Made by a program: the position numbers and the translations under genes. From the NCBI GenBank assembly GCA_964565715.1, contig CAZMGG010000017.1:1-61450 (forward strand): a stretch of 61,450 bases of DNA. The letters run 5' to 3'. Below the pieces are notes generated by a model. It was not told the DNA's origin. It was given only the letters and a program-made list of their open reading frames with translations, and did no database searches. Within the stretch, counting starts at the first letter, position 1, and each line of letters starts with the position of its first letter. The stretch comes from CAZMGG01 sp964565715 (GTDB lineage Bacteria > Planctomycetota > UBA1135 > UBA2386). This document shows, in pieces, positions 1 through 12,200 of the stretch.

Positions 1-1081
1 GCGCGAGAAGGACCTGCCGGCGGCCCGGCGTCACCTGCTGGCCGCCGTGTTCGGCATGCCGATCGACGGCGCCGCCAACCTGGCCATGGGCCGCTGGCAT
101 CAGGCGATGGACGAGCCGGAACGGGCGCTCGGTCGCTTCTTCCTGGCGACGCTGGACGCGCGCAACACCGGCGAGGCGGGCTTCCGGGCCTGGCTCGACC
201 TTTTCCGCCGGCTGCGGCCGGACGCCGATCCGCTGGCGACGCTGCGGGACGACGCCGACGGCCGCGTGCCGGCGTTCGAGCCGCTGCCGCGCGATCCGGC
301 GACGATCCGGAAGACCGGTCGGACCGTGCTGGTGGAGCTGTTCACCGGCGCGATGTGTCCGCCGTGCGTGGCCGCCGACGTGGCCTGCGCGGCGCTGGGT
401 TCGCACTACGACGCCGACGAGGTGGTGCTGGTCCAGTGGCACCTGCCGATCCCGGCGCCGGAGCCGCTGGTGGCGCCGCCGAGCCTGGAACGGGCGGGCA
501 TGTTCGGCGTGCGCGGCACGCCGACGGTGGTGTTCGGCGGCGTCGAGCAGATCACCGGCGGCGGCCGGGCCGAGGCGGCGCCGGACATGTTCCGCCGCTA
601 CGCCGAGGTGGTGACGCGGGAGCTGGCCAAGGCGCCGGTGGTGCGGCTCGGCGGCCGCTGCACGCGCGACGGCGACCAGGTCGAACTCAGCCTGTGGGCG
701 GAGCCGGCGGCAGCGGACGGCGCGCTGCCCGCGGGCCTCACCCTGCACGCGGTGCTGGTCGAGGACCTGATCGCCTGGCCCGGCCGCAACGGGATCCTGT
801 TCCATCACGAGGTGGCGCGGGCGCGGCTGCTGCCGGCCAGCGGCGCGGCGGCGGCGGGGCACGGTCCGACGGACCCGGTGCGGGCGTCGGCGTCGCTGGC
901 CGAGATCGCCCGTGGCCTCGACCGGCTGATCGCCGGCTACGAGACCGAGCGTGAGTTCCTGGTGCGGCCGACGACGCCGGCGCCGGAACGGCTGGCGGTG
1001 GTGTGCTGGGCCGAGGACGGATCGGGCACCGTGGTGCAGGCCGTGCGACTGCCCTGCGGCGGCGGAGGCGGCAAGCGGTGA
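1..1081 (+). CDS. Thioredoxin-fold protein, 5' end outside window
   Basis: The frame is open from base 2, so the gene starts upstream of the window; the internal ATG at 47 is not a convincing start. A thioredoxin-like active site CPPC is encoded at 356-367, preceded by a hydrophobic strand (TVLVELFTGAM) and followed about 50 residues later by the cis-proline loop GTPTVVFGG. The C-terminal half (after about base 640) has no recognised domain and may be a beta-rich extension. A thiol-disulfide or redox-sensing role in the envelope is inferred from the fold; no signal peptide can be judged because the N-terminus is missing. The TGA overlaps the next gene's GTG by 4 nt, placing it in the MoxR operon. 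Confidence 0.75.
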   Translation, partial: REKDLPAARRHLLAAVFGMPIDGAANLAMGRWHQAMDEPERALGRFFLATLDARNTGEAGFRAWLDLFRRLRPDADPLATLRDDADGRVPAFEPLPRDPATIRKTGRTVLVELFTGAMCPPCVAADVACAALGSHYDADEVVLVQWHLPIPAPEPLVAPPSLERAGMFGVRGTPTVVFGGVEQITGGGRAEAAPDMFRRYAEVVTRELAKAPVVRLGGRCTRDGDQVELSLWAEPAAADGALPAGLTLHAVLVEDLIAWPGRNGILFHHEVARARLLPASGAAAAGHGPTDPVRASASLAEIARGLDRLIAGYETEREFLVRPTTPAPERLAVVCWAEDGSGTVVQAVRLPCGGGGGKR

Positions 1082-2654
1082 GCCGGCGCGACGCGGCGGC
1101 TTGGGAACGTCTGGCCTCGGCCCTGCGGCCGGCCGGCGTGCGGCTGGCGCGGGCGCGCGGCGCCGACGCGGTGCGCCGGACCACGGCCCGCATCTGTCGC
1201 CGGCTGCCGCTGGCGGCGGCGTTGGTGCTGGTCGTCACCGGGCTGATCGCCCTGCGCGCGCCGGTGCCGTTCTGGCTGCCGCCGCTGGCACTGCTCGCCG
1301 TCGCCGGCGCGGCGATCGCGATCACCGCACTGGGGGCCCGCGCCCGCGCGGTGTCGCCGGGAGCGGCGGCGCTGGCCTGCGATCGCGCCCACGACCATCG
1401 CGACCGCCTGTCGGCGGCGCTCGAACTGGCGGGTGCACCGGGTGCCCGAGGCACGGCGGACGCCGACGCGCTCGGCGAGCAGCTCGCCCGTGCGGCGATC
1501 GCCGACGGTCTCGCCGCCCTCGAGCGCACCGATCCCGAACGCATCGCGCACGCGCCGGAACGGCCGGCGGTGGCCTGGCGCGGGGCGCTGGCCTCGTTGC
1601 TCGTGCTCGGCCTCGCCACGCACTGGCTGCCGCCCTTCCTGGCGGCGCCGGTCGCCACGCCGCCGGCCGCGCCCGCAGGCGACCGCACGGTGGCCAGCCG
1701 CCCCGCGGCCGGCGGTGCCGCGGCCGGCGTGCATGAGGCGGGCGAGAGCCCCGCCGCCGGCGAACGGCGGGCGGCGCCGCGCCCGGCCGGCGAACGCCGC
1801 GATCCCGAGGCTGCCCCGGCGCCGGACCAGCCGGCGCCGACGGTGCCCGCCGCGACCGGCGCCGGCCCGAGCGGCAACGAGGCGCCCGGCGAGAGCGCGC
1901 AGAGCGGCGCGCCGAAGTCGGCGCCGTCGGGCAGTCCCGGCGCAGGCCGGCCCGGCGGCGGCCAGGGCAGCGCCGCCGCCAGCGCCGCCGAGCCCGCGCC
2001 GGAACCACCCAAGGACCCTGCCGCGGCGCCGAAGCCGCGCCGCAGCACCCCGCCGAAGCCGACCCCGGACCAGGAGGCCAAGGCCGCCGAGTCCGCCGGC
2101 GCGCCGAGCGGCCCTTCCCGCGGCAGCGGCCGGATGGCGCCGGTGGGCAACAAGCGCCAGGACCTCGCCCGCGGCATGGAGCGGCAGGACGAGCCCGAGG
2201 TCGAGGACGAGGCGATCGAGGACGAACAGAGCGAACAGGAGCAGCGCGGCGGCGTGATGCCGATGCGCCGCCAGGATCAGCGGCCCGCCGGGCGCGAGCT
2301 GTCCATCTCCGGCGACGGACCGCCGGACCAGGGCCGCGGCGGCCCGACGCCGCCGAAGAAGGCCCGCGGCACCGCATCGCTGGTGCTCGGCATCCGCCTG
2401 CCGGACCAGGTCCGCGGCCAGCCCAACCCCGGCACCGCCAAGACCAGCCTCGAGCAGATCCCGCCGCGGCCGCAGCAGGCCGATCCCGGCCTCGCCCGCA
2501 GCGCCAGCCCCGGCCGCGCCGGCACGCCACAGAGCCCGCGGGCGGGCCTGGGCCCGTTGCAGCCGCTGCTGGCCGCCTACCACGAACTGCTGCGCCGCCA
2601 GGCGGCGCCCGCCCCCGCTTCTCCCGTCGAACCCGACCCCGCCACCCAACGCCG

Positions 2655-2658
<4 letters not shown>
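1078..2658 (+). CDS. DUF4175-like membrane protein with long Pro/Ala-rich region
   Basis: The GTG at 1078 overlaps the upstream TGA (GTGA), which decides the start; the upstream in-frame ATG at 1003 would lie inside the thioredoxin gene. The predicted protein has 526 residues. Two transmembrane segments lie near residues 43-60 and 65-86, followed by a helical stretch containing DRAHDHRDRLSAALEL, which resembles DUF4175-type proteins often found beside MoxR genes. A further hydrophobic segment follows near residue 175. The rest (about residue 190 onward) is low-complexity, rich in Pro, Ala, Gly and charged residues. Its job is unknown; being between a redox protein and MoxR it is probably a membrane component of the same complex. 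Confidence 0.72.
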
Positions 2659-3655
<997 letters not shown>

Positions 3656-3659
<4 letters not shown>

Positions 3660-4579
3660 CGACGGCGACCGCCGCCGCCGGACTGTTCGATCCGGGCTTC
3701 CTGCGGGCCCTGGAGGGCCTGCGCATGGTCGCACAGCGCGTGCCGGCGGGGGGGCGCCACGCCGAGCAGCGTTCGCGTGCGCGCGGCGCCGGCCAGGAGT
3801 TCACCGACGTGCGGCCCTACGTGCCCGGCGACGACTTCCGCGCCATCGACTGGCACGTGTTCCAGCGGCTCGACAAGGTGTTCCTGCGCCTCTACCTGCA
3901 GGACGAGGACCTGCCGGTCTACTTCCTGCTGGATCGCAGCGGCAGCATGGCGCGCGGGCCGGCGCAGGGCCCCGGCGTGCCGCGCGCGGTGGTCGCGGCG
4001 CGGATCGTGGCGGCGCTGGCCTACGTCGCGCTCAACCACATGGATCGCATCGCCGTGCTGCCGTTCGCCGGCCAGCCGCTGGCGCCGCTGCCGGGCACGT
4101 CGGGCAAGCACGCGTTCCAGCGGCTGCTGGCGTTCCTGGCGACGCTGTCCCCGCCCGACGGCGAGGCCGGCACCGGCCTGTGCGCGGCGTTGCAGCAGTT
4201 CGCCGCCCGTCGCGCGCGCCGCGGGCTGTGCGTGCTGGTGAGCGACTGCTTCGATCCGCGGGGGCCCGAGGCCGTGCGCAGCGCCCTCGGCCTGCTGCCG
4301 CATCGCGTGCTGATCGTGCGCCCGGTGCATGCCGGCGAGGAACGGCCGCTCCACCTGCGCGGCGAGGTGCGCGCCGTGGACTGCGAGAACGGCGAGAGCC
4401 TGGAGCTGGCCGTCGACGACGCCCTGCTCGACCGCTACGCGGCCGCCTACCGGGCCTTCCGCGACGGGCTCGCCGGCTTCGCCACCGGCCGCGGCGGCGG
4501 CTACCTGGAGGTGCGCACCGACCAGCCGGTGGTGCCGCAGATCGCCACGCTGTTCCGCCACGGGGTGCTCACCGCATGA
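3656..4579 (+). CDS. DUF58 domain protein (VWA-like MoxR partner)
   Basis: Protein of 307 residues starting at a GTG that overlaps the moxR stop codon. The DUF58 signature is clear at about residues 45-67 (GAGQEFTDVRPYVPGDD followed by FRAIDW), and a degenerate VWA metal site DRSGS lies at residues 93-97. DUF58 proteins are nearly always encoded next to MoxR and are thought to be its cytoplasmic substrates or adaptors. No signal peptide or transmembrane segment is seen. The gene ends in a 4-nt ATGA overlap with the BatA-like gene. Confidence 0.93.
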
Positions 4580-6225
4580 CCCTGTTCGGCGTGTCGCCGC
4601 TGGTGTTCGGCATGGTCGCCGTCGCCCTGGCGGCGGTGGTTTCCGCCCTGCACCTGCTGCGCGTGCGGCTGCGGCGCGTCGACGTGGACACGCTGCTGTT
4701 CTTCCGGCTGGCGGGCAGCGTGCGGCAGCCGCGGGTCCTGCCGGGCCGGCCGGCGCGGTGGCTGGCGTGGTTGCTGGCGACGCTGGCGGCGTTGGCGGCC
4801 TGGGCCGCGGTGGCGGACCCGCGCGTCGACCTCCAGGCGCCGTCGCGGGTGGTCGTGCTGGAGCCGGCGCCGCCCGGAGCCGTGTGGGAGGCCCGGCTGG
4901 CGGCGTTGCACGAAGTGCTGCGCGGCGGCCTGGGACCGCGGGGCGCCGTGCTGGCCGCCGCCGCGCCGCCCCTGCTCCTGCTCCGCGCCGACGAGCCACG
5001 CCGTGCGCTTGCCGAACGGCTGCGCGCCCTGCCCGAGCGGGCGGCGACCGGCACCGCGGTCGCGGCGCTGATCCGGGCCGCGGACCAGCTCGGTCCGGCC
5101 GACGAGGTGCTGTGGATCGGCGGGCCGCCACCGGCGGTGGAGCTGCCGGTGCCGTTGCGCGCCGTGCTGCGCGGCGACGTCGCACCGCTGGTCGTGCACG
5201 GCGCGCGCTGGCAGCGGGTGGCCGGCGCGCCGCCGAGCCTGGTGATCACGGTGACGGCGGTGGCCGGCGGCGAGGCCGCGCTGCGCACCGGCGAAGGCGA
5301 GGTGCAGGCGGAACTGCTGCCGGGCTTCGGCGAGGTGACCCTGGGCCCCCTGGTCGCGCCGCCAGCGCCGGCCGCGGTGCCGCGGCTGCTCCTGCGTGCC
5401 GGCGCGACGCAACTCGGCTGCGACGTGCCGTTCCCGGCCGCAGCACCGCTGCGGGTGTTCCTCGCCGCCGACCTGCCGGCGGACCTCCGCGAGGTGGTGG
5501 CGGCGGCCATCGCGGTGGACGACGAGCTGGCGCCGGCCGCCGATGCGGGCGACGCCGACGTGCTGGTGGCCGCCACCGACGCCGTCGACGAACGGCCGCG
5601 CCTCGTGCTGACGCCCGGCGAGGGCGGCGGGCCACGCCTCGCGGTGCTCGCCGGCACCGCGCCTCTCGAGCTGTCCCTGCGCGATCGCACGCGGCGCGAC
5701 GCCAGCGCGCTGCCGTTGTCGCCGGCCGAGGCCGGCGTGACGCCGTGGGTGATGGACGCCGCCGCCGGCGGCGTGCTGGTGGCGGCCACCCGCCACGACC
5801 AGCGCCGCCGCGTGCACGTCGTCGATTGGCTGCTGGCGCCGCAGACTCACGCCGACGTGCTGCCGCTGCTGGTCACCGCGCTGCGGGCGCTGGGCGGGCG
5901 ACCCGAGGCGGTGCTGGCCGGCGTCGGCGAGCCGTGGCGCCGACCCGCCGCGTGGGCGGATGGCGCCATCGGCGGCGCCCTGCCGGTCGCCGGTGCGTTC
6001 CGCGCCGTGGCCCCGCCCGGACGCGGCGAGTGGCGCGGCCAAGGCGACACGTTCACCGTGATCGGGCTGCCGGCTGCGGCGCCGGTCGCCGCGGACGCGC
6101 CGGACGACCCGGTCGATGTCGCGCCGTTCGGCGGCGCCGACCAGCTGCTGCCGTGGCTGCTGCTGGTCCTGCTGCTGGTGCTGGCCGCCGATGGCTGGCT
6201 GTTCCAGAAGGGACGGCTGCCATGA
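4576..6225 (+). CDS. BatA-like membrane protein (aerotolerance N-terminal type)
   Basis: The start is the ATG at 4576 in the ATGA overlap; the reading frame is open much further upstream, but that part shadows moxR and the DUF58 gene. The protein has 549 residues. The N-terminus matches the BatA/aerotolerance-regulator pattern: a transmembrane helix (about 8-28), a short cytoplasmic loop with LLFFRLAGS, and a second helix (about 62-80). A large, probably periplasmic domain without a recognised VWA motif follows, then a C-terminal helix (LLPWLLLVLLLVLAA). It lacks an obvious DxSxS site, so metal binding is probably supplied by the next protein. It presumably anchors the MoxR-associated complex in the membrane. 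Confidence 0.8.
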   Translation: MTLFGVSPLVFGMVAVALAAVVSALHLLRVRLRRVDVDTLLFFRLAGSVRQPRVLPGRPARWLAWLLATLAALAAWAAVADPRVDLQAPSRVVVLEPAPPGAVWEARLAALHEVLRGGLGPRGAVLAAAAPPLLLLRADEPRRALAERLRALPERAATGTAVAALIRAADQLGPADEVLWIGGPPPAVELPVPLRAVLRGDVAPLVVHGARWQRVAGAPPSLVITVTAVAGGEAALRTGEGEVQAELLPGFGEVTLGPLVAPPAPAAVPRLLLRAGATQLGCDVPFPAAAPLRVFLAADLPADLREVVAAAIAVDDELAPAADAGDADVLVAATDAVDERPRLVLTPGEGGGPRLAVLAGTAPLELSLRDRTRRDASALPLSPAEAGVTPWVMDAAAGGVLVAATRHDQRRRVHVVDWLLAPQTHADVLPLLVTALRALGGRPEAVLAGVGEPWRRPAAWADGAIGGALPVAGAFRAVAPPGRGEWRGQGDTFTVIGLPAAAPVAADAPDDPVDVAPFGGADQLLPWLLLVLLLVLAADGWLFQKGRLP

Positions 6226-9200
6226 CCTTCGCGTCGCCCTGGTGGTTGGTCTTCGCCCTGCTGGCCGTGCCGATCGTGCTGGCCGCGCGCGGCGCCGGCA
6301 ACGGCCTCGCCGCCGGGCCGCGGCGCGCCGTCGTCGCGTTGCAGGTTGTGGCGGTGCTGCTGGCGGCGATCGCGCTGGCCGGGCCCTGGACCGCGAGCGC
6401 GGGCCCGGTGCACCGGGTCGTGGTCTGGGCCGCCGGCGACGCCGCCGCCGCCCGCGCCGATCTGGCGGCGCTGCGGGCCGCCGTGCCCCGGCGCGACCCG
6501 TTCACGGTGTTCGTCGCGGGGCAAGCACCGCGGCGCTCGGACCCCGCCGCCGATGCGACGGAAGCCGGCACGCCGGACCTGGTGCGGGCGCTGCGCGCCG
6601 CCGCCGCCGCCATACCCTCCGGCGCCGCCGGTTGCCTCGTGCTCTACACCGATGACCGGCACGATGGCGAGGAGCTGGCCGCGCTCGCCGCCGAACTCAC
6701 CGCCCGCGGCCTGCCGCTGCACGTGCGCCGGACCTCCGCCCCGGCCCAAGCCGAAGTGGCGCTGCTGCGGGTCGAGCATCCGTTGGCAGTGTCGCCCGGC
6801 GAGGCGTTCCGCCTGCTCCTGCACCTGCGGGCCCGCGCAGCCGGTTCCGCCCGTCTCGAGGTGCGCGCTGCGGAGCAGGTGGTGGCCACCGCCGACCTCG
6901 CGCTGGCCGCCGGCGAGCAGGTCCGCGCCGTCGAGGTGGTGCTGACCGAGCCCGGCACCGTCGGCCTCACCGCCACCCTCGCGGTCGTCGGCGCGGGGCC
7001 GCAGACCGAACGGAGCGCCGTGCTGGTGGACCAGCCGCTGCGCATCCTGCACCTCGCCGCCGACCCGAGCCGGCGGGATGCGCTGGCGGCGACCCTGCGC
7101 CAGCACGGCATCGTCGCCCACGCGCCGGATCCGCTGGCGCCGCTGGCGGCCGACGCGACGTTCTTCGACTGCGAGGCGGTCCTGGTCGACGACGTGCCGG
7201 CCGCCGGCTGGCTCGGCAACCAGGGCCTGGTTCGCACCGGCGTGCTGCAGCAGGGGCTCGGCCTCGTGCTGGCGGGCACCAACGCCAACCTCGGCCCCGG
7301 CGGCTACGGCAGCTCGCCGCTGGCCGATGTCCTGCCCGTGCGCATGCCGCAACGCGAGGAACGCCGCGATCCGAGCGTCGGGCTCGTGCTGATCATCGAC
7401 ACCAGCGGCAGCATGGGCGGCGGCCGCATCGAGCTGGCCAAGGAGGTGGCGCGCCTCGCGGTGCAGCGCCTGCAACCCCACGACAAGGTCGGCATCGTCG
7501 AGTTCTACGGCAGCAAGCGCTGGGCGGCGCCGCTGCAGCCCGCCACCAACACCATCGAGATCACGCGCGCGCTCAATCGTCTGCAGGCCGGCGGCGGCAC
7601 GATCATCTTCGACGCGCTGGAGGAGTCCTACTACGCGCTGCTGAACGCGCAGACCCGCTTCAAGCACATCCTGGTGCTGACCGACGGCGGCGTCGAGAGC
7701 GGTCCGTTCGAGGCGCTGGCGCGGCGCATGGCCGCCGCGGGCCAGACGCTGTCGACGGTGCTGATCGGTCCGCAGGCGAGTTCGCCGTTCCTGCGCAATC
7801 TCGCCCAGTGGGGTCGCGGCCGCTTCTACGCCTGCCCGGACCGCTTCCAGCTCCCGGAGCTGCAGTTCCGAGAGCCGCAGTCGGCGCTGCTGCCGGCGGT
7901 GCAGGAACGCAGCCTGCCGCTCTGGCGCAGCGCCGAGGCCGAGGCGGTGGCGGCGTTCGCCGGCGATCAGCTCCCGGCAACCGGCGGCATCGTCGAGGCC
8001 AGCGTGCGGCGCGGCGCCGAGGTGCTGCTGCGCACCGGCGGTGGCGAGCCCTACCTGGTGGGCTGGGATCAGGGCGCCGGCCGCGTGCTGGTGCTGGCGG
8101 GGCAGACGCTGGGGCCGCACAGCGGCGAACTGCGCGCCGATCCGGCCTACGGCGCGTTCCTGGCCGATCTGCTGCGGTCGGCGGCGGCGGGTCGCGGCGC
8201 GGCGCGGGCGCAGCTGCGGGCCCGGACCTTCGAGTCCGGCGTGCTGGTGACGCTGCAGGTCCCCGCTGGCACGCACCTGCCCGGCCTGCCGGAGGCGCGC
8301 CTGGAGGAACGTCGCGTCACGCTGGCGCCGCAGGGCGACGCGGAGTTCGCCGCGTTCGTGCCGTGGCCCGCGGGCGCTGGCGGCGCCCACCTGCTGACCG
8401 CTGCGTGCGGGGACGTGGTGCTGGCCCGCGGCGCCGTGGCACAGCCCGGCAGCCGGGCCGGGCGCCTCGCCGACCACGCGGCGGTGCTGCGGCAGCTCGT
8501 CGCGCTGAGCGGCGGAACGGACGCGACCGCCGGTGCGGGTGCCCCCCTGCCGCAGCCTGCGCCGGCGAGCCGGCCGCAACCGGTCTCCCTGGTGCCGTGG
8601 GCGACCGGCGCCGCGTTGTTCCTGTTCCTGCTGGCGGTGCTGCTGCGCCGGTGGCCCTGGTCCGTCGCGCGCGCCCGACCCATGCCTGGCGCCGGCGCGG
8701 CCCTGCTGCTGGCCATGCTCGGCCTCGCCGCGGCTGCGCCGGCCCAGGAACTGCCGTCCGCCGACGATCGGGCTGCGATCCGGGCGGCCATCGACGCGGA
8801 ACTGCGCCACACCGGCGATCTCGAGGTGCTGGCCGGGCGATGGCAGGAAGCGCCACCGGCGCACCGGCTGCAGCTGGCCATGGCGCTCGGCGACCTCGGT
8901 CGCGCGGCGCGGCTGCTGGACGAGCCGCCGCTGCGCACCACCGACGCGGTGCTGCGCGTCGCCCTGCTCGACGTGATCGGTCGGGCACCGCAGGCGCTGG
9001 CCGCCATCGCCGAACTGCCGGCGCCGCCGGGCGCCACCGCCGTCGAACGCGGCGACTGGCTGCTGCGCGAGGCCATGCTGCGGCACGCGACGGGCGATCG
9101 GGACGGCGCCGCCGTGGCGATCCGAGCCGCCGCCGCAGCCGCGGCGACGCCGGCCTTCACCCAGCTGGCCGGCGTGCTGGCCGGCAGCCTCGGGCTGCAC

Positions 9201-12200
9201 GAGGTGGCCCTCGAGCTGCACGCGGTGCCGACGGCCGGCGCCGGCAGCGCCCGCGACGCGTTCCAGGCCGCCCTGCGCCGGGGCCTGTGGCACGAGCGGT
9301 CCGGCGATCCGGCGGCGGCGGCGGCCGCCTACCAGCTGGCGCACGATCGCGCCGAGCTGCGCCGCGATCGCGCCTTCGCGCTGGCCTGGCTGGTGGCGGT
9401 CGAACGTCGCGCCGGCACGCTGCCGGCCCGCGCCGAACGCTGGCTGGCCCGCGCTCGCGAGGGCGAGCGCCTGGGCGAGGCCGAACTGCGCGTGCTGCTG
9501 GAGGTGCTGCGCGAGCTGAACCGCCCGCGCGACGGCCTCGCCGTGCTGGCGGCGCTGCCGGCCGACGAACAGGCGCCCTACGCCGACGTGGCGTTGGACC
9601 TGGCGCTGGCCGCCGGCGATCCAGCCGCCGCCGTGGCGCAGCTCCGGGCGCGCCTTGCCGCCGCGCCGGACGACCACGAGCTGCGCGGTTCGCTGGCGGT
9701 GCTGCTGGCGGATCTGGATCGCGAGGAAGAGGCGCGCGTGGTCCTGCGCGAGGGCATCGCCGGCGCCCGGCCGCGGGCCCTGCGGGCGTTGTGGCAGACC
9801 AGCTCGCAGCTCGCGTTCGACGATGTCGTGGCGGCGATCGCGACGGCGGTGGCCGCCGGCGACGAGCCGGGAGCTGCCACCGAGGCGGCGCTGCTGCGGG
9901 TGGCGCACCTGCGCTATCAGGGCCGCGACGCCGAGGCGGGTCGCCTGCTGTGGCAGGCGCGGCAGGCCGCCGAACGGCCCGCCGACCGCCTGAAGGTCGC
10001 CGAACAGCTCGAGAGCCTCGGCGACGCCCGCGGCGCCATCGAGCTGTATGCGGCGATCCACGCCGAGACCGGGACCGAGGACGTGACCCTGCGGCTCGCC
10101 TGGCTGCTCGGCGAGTCCAAGGACCCGGCCGATCGCGCCCGCGCGGCAGCGTTCTACCGCGAGCTGTGGACCAGGGCCGGCAGCCACGCCCGCCGCGTGC
10201 AGGCCGAGGAGCAGGTGCTGGACCTGGCCGCGCGTGAGGGCACGCTGGCCGACCTCGCCATCGAGCTGGAGGAGCAGCTCGCCGATCCGCAGACGCCGAA
10301 CCGTCCGGCGGTGCGCGACGCCCTGGTGAAGATCTACTCCCGCGCCCGCGACACGGTCGGCGCCGCGGCGATCCTCCGGCAGTGGGCCGAGAGCGAGCCC
10401 GAACGCGCGATCGAGGCCGAGGAACAGCTCGCCCGCGTCTACCTCGCCGCCGAGGAGTTCCGCAACCACGAGCGAACCCTCGAACGGCTGCTGCACGCCA
10501 ATCCCGGCGCCGAACTGGACTATCGCCAGCAGCTCGCCATGTCGGCCCTGGAGCGCGGCCGGCCGGCGCTGGCCCGCGACTACATCCGCGCCATGCTGTC
10601 CGGCGAGGCGCTGCCGGACCAGGTCGCGATCGAGTTCGGTGCCGGCATCTACTCGCTGGCGGCGCAGCACGAGGAGGCGGTGCGGCTCTACCGGCGGGCG
10701 CTCGCCCTGCACCCGGACCGCGTCGAGACCTTCCTGCTGCTCGGCAACTCGCTGCGCGCCGCCGACCAGCGCGTCCGCGCCATCGGCACGTTCCAGGAAC
10801 TGCTGCTGCGCGACCTGCCCGACGACCTGTTCGTCGTCGCCGTCGACGGCCTGCTGAACATGGAGGCGCCGAACGACGCCCTGGCGGCCGCCGTCCGCGC
10901 CGTGCGGTTGCGGCTGGCGGCGCGGCCGCACCAGGTGTTCCTGCATCGCGTGCTGCAGGATCTGCTGGAGGCCCTCGGCGACGACGCGGCGCGGGTGCGG
11001 GCCCTGGAGGACACCGTGGTGGTGGCCGGCGAGCAGCGCGCGCCGTTCGTGCGCGAACTCATCCAGGAGGCCGAACTGCGCCGCGACTGGCCGGCCTACG
11101 TGGCGCACGGCCGCACCCTGCTCATGCTCGGCGAGGAGGTGCCGCCGGCGGTGTTCCTGTCGCTCGGCGAGGCCCTGCTGAAGGCCGGCGACCTCGATGC
11201 GGCGACGCAGGCCTTCGCCCGGGCGCGGCTGGCGCCGGACTTCGCCAGCGTCGAGGTGCGCATCGCCGAACTGCTGGAAGGCGCCGATCGGCTCGCCGAG
11301 GCCGAGCGCGTGCGCCGCCGCCTCCTGCGTCGCCGGCCCGACGACGCGGCCTCGGCCCTGGCGGTGGCGCGCCTGTGCGAGCGACAGAACGCGCCCGAAC
11401 GGGCGCTGCCGCTCTACCTCGCCACCGCGTTGCGGCTGCTGCCGGCGGGCCTCGACGGTCCGCGGCCGGCCGGGCGCAGCGTGGTGCAGAACCGGCAGGC
11501 GCCGCAGCCGACGTTCGCCGAGGCGTTCGCCGGGGCGCTGCGCAGCACCGGGACCGCCGCCGGGCTCGGCGAACTGCGCCTTGCCCTGCTGGCGGCGGCG
11601 ACCGACGCCGACCGGCCCGCCGAGCGCCGGCTGGCGGCGCAGCAGCACCTGCGGCAGCTCGCGCTGGCATTCGACGACGCGGCGCTGCGTACCGCGGTGC
11701 GGCAGGCCGAGGACGGTCTGGCGGCGGCCGGCGACGCGCGGCTCCTGCGCACCATCCTCGAGCGACGTCTGCAGGATGGTGACCTCGACGGCGCCCGGGC
11801 GGCGCTGCCGCAGGGCGGCGCCGTCGGCTGGGAGGAACTGCGCCTCGCTTTGCTCGGCGGCGATCCGGCGATTCTCGCCGCCACCGCCGCCCGGGCCGAG
11901 GTCGCGCTGCTGCCCGGTCTCGGCCGCACGCTGCTGCTCGCCGGCCGCCGCGCCGAGGCCGAGGCCCTGCTGCCCCGTCTGCGCGAGCAGGCCCGCACCG
12001 ACCCGGACGAGGCGGCCCCGCACCTGGCCGAACTGGAGCGCACGCTGGGTATGCCGGTGGACGAGGCCGCCCTGGCGCAGCGGCGCCTGGCCGCGGCGCT
12101 CGGCCGCAGCGGCTCGGCGGCGCAGCGGGTCAACGCCATCCTGTTCGCCCTGCGCGACAGCCGCGGACTGGGCGAAGCCGAGCGGCGTGCCCATCTGCTC

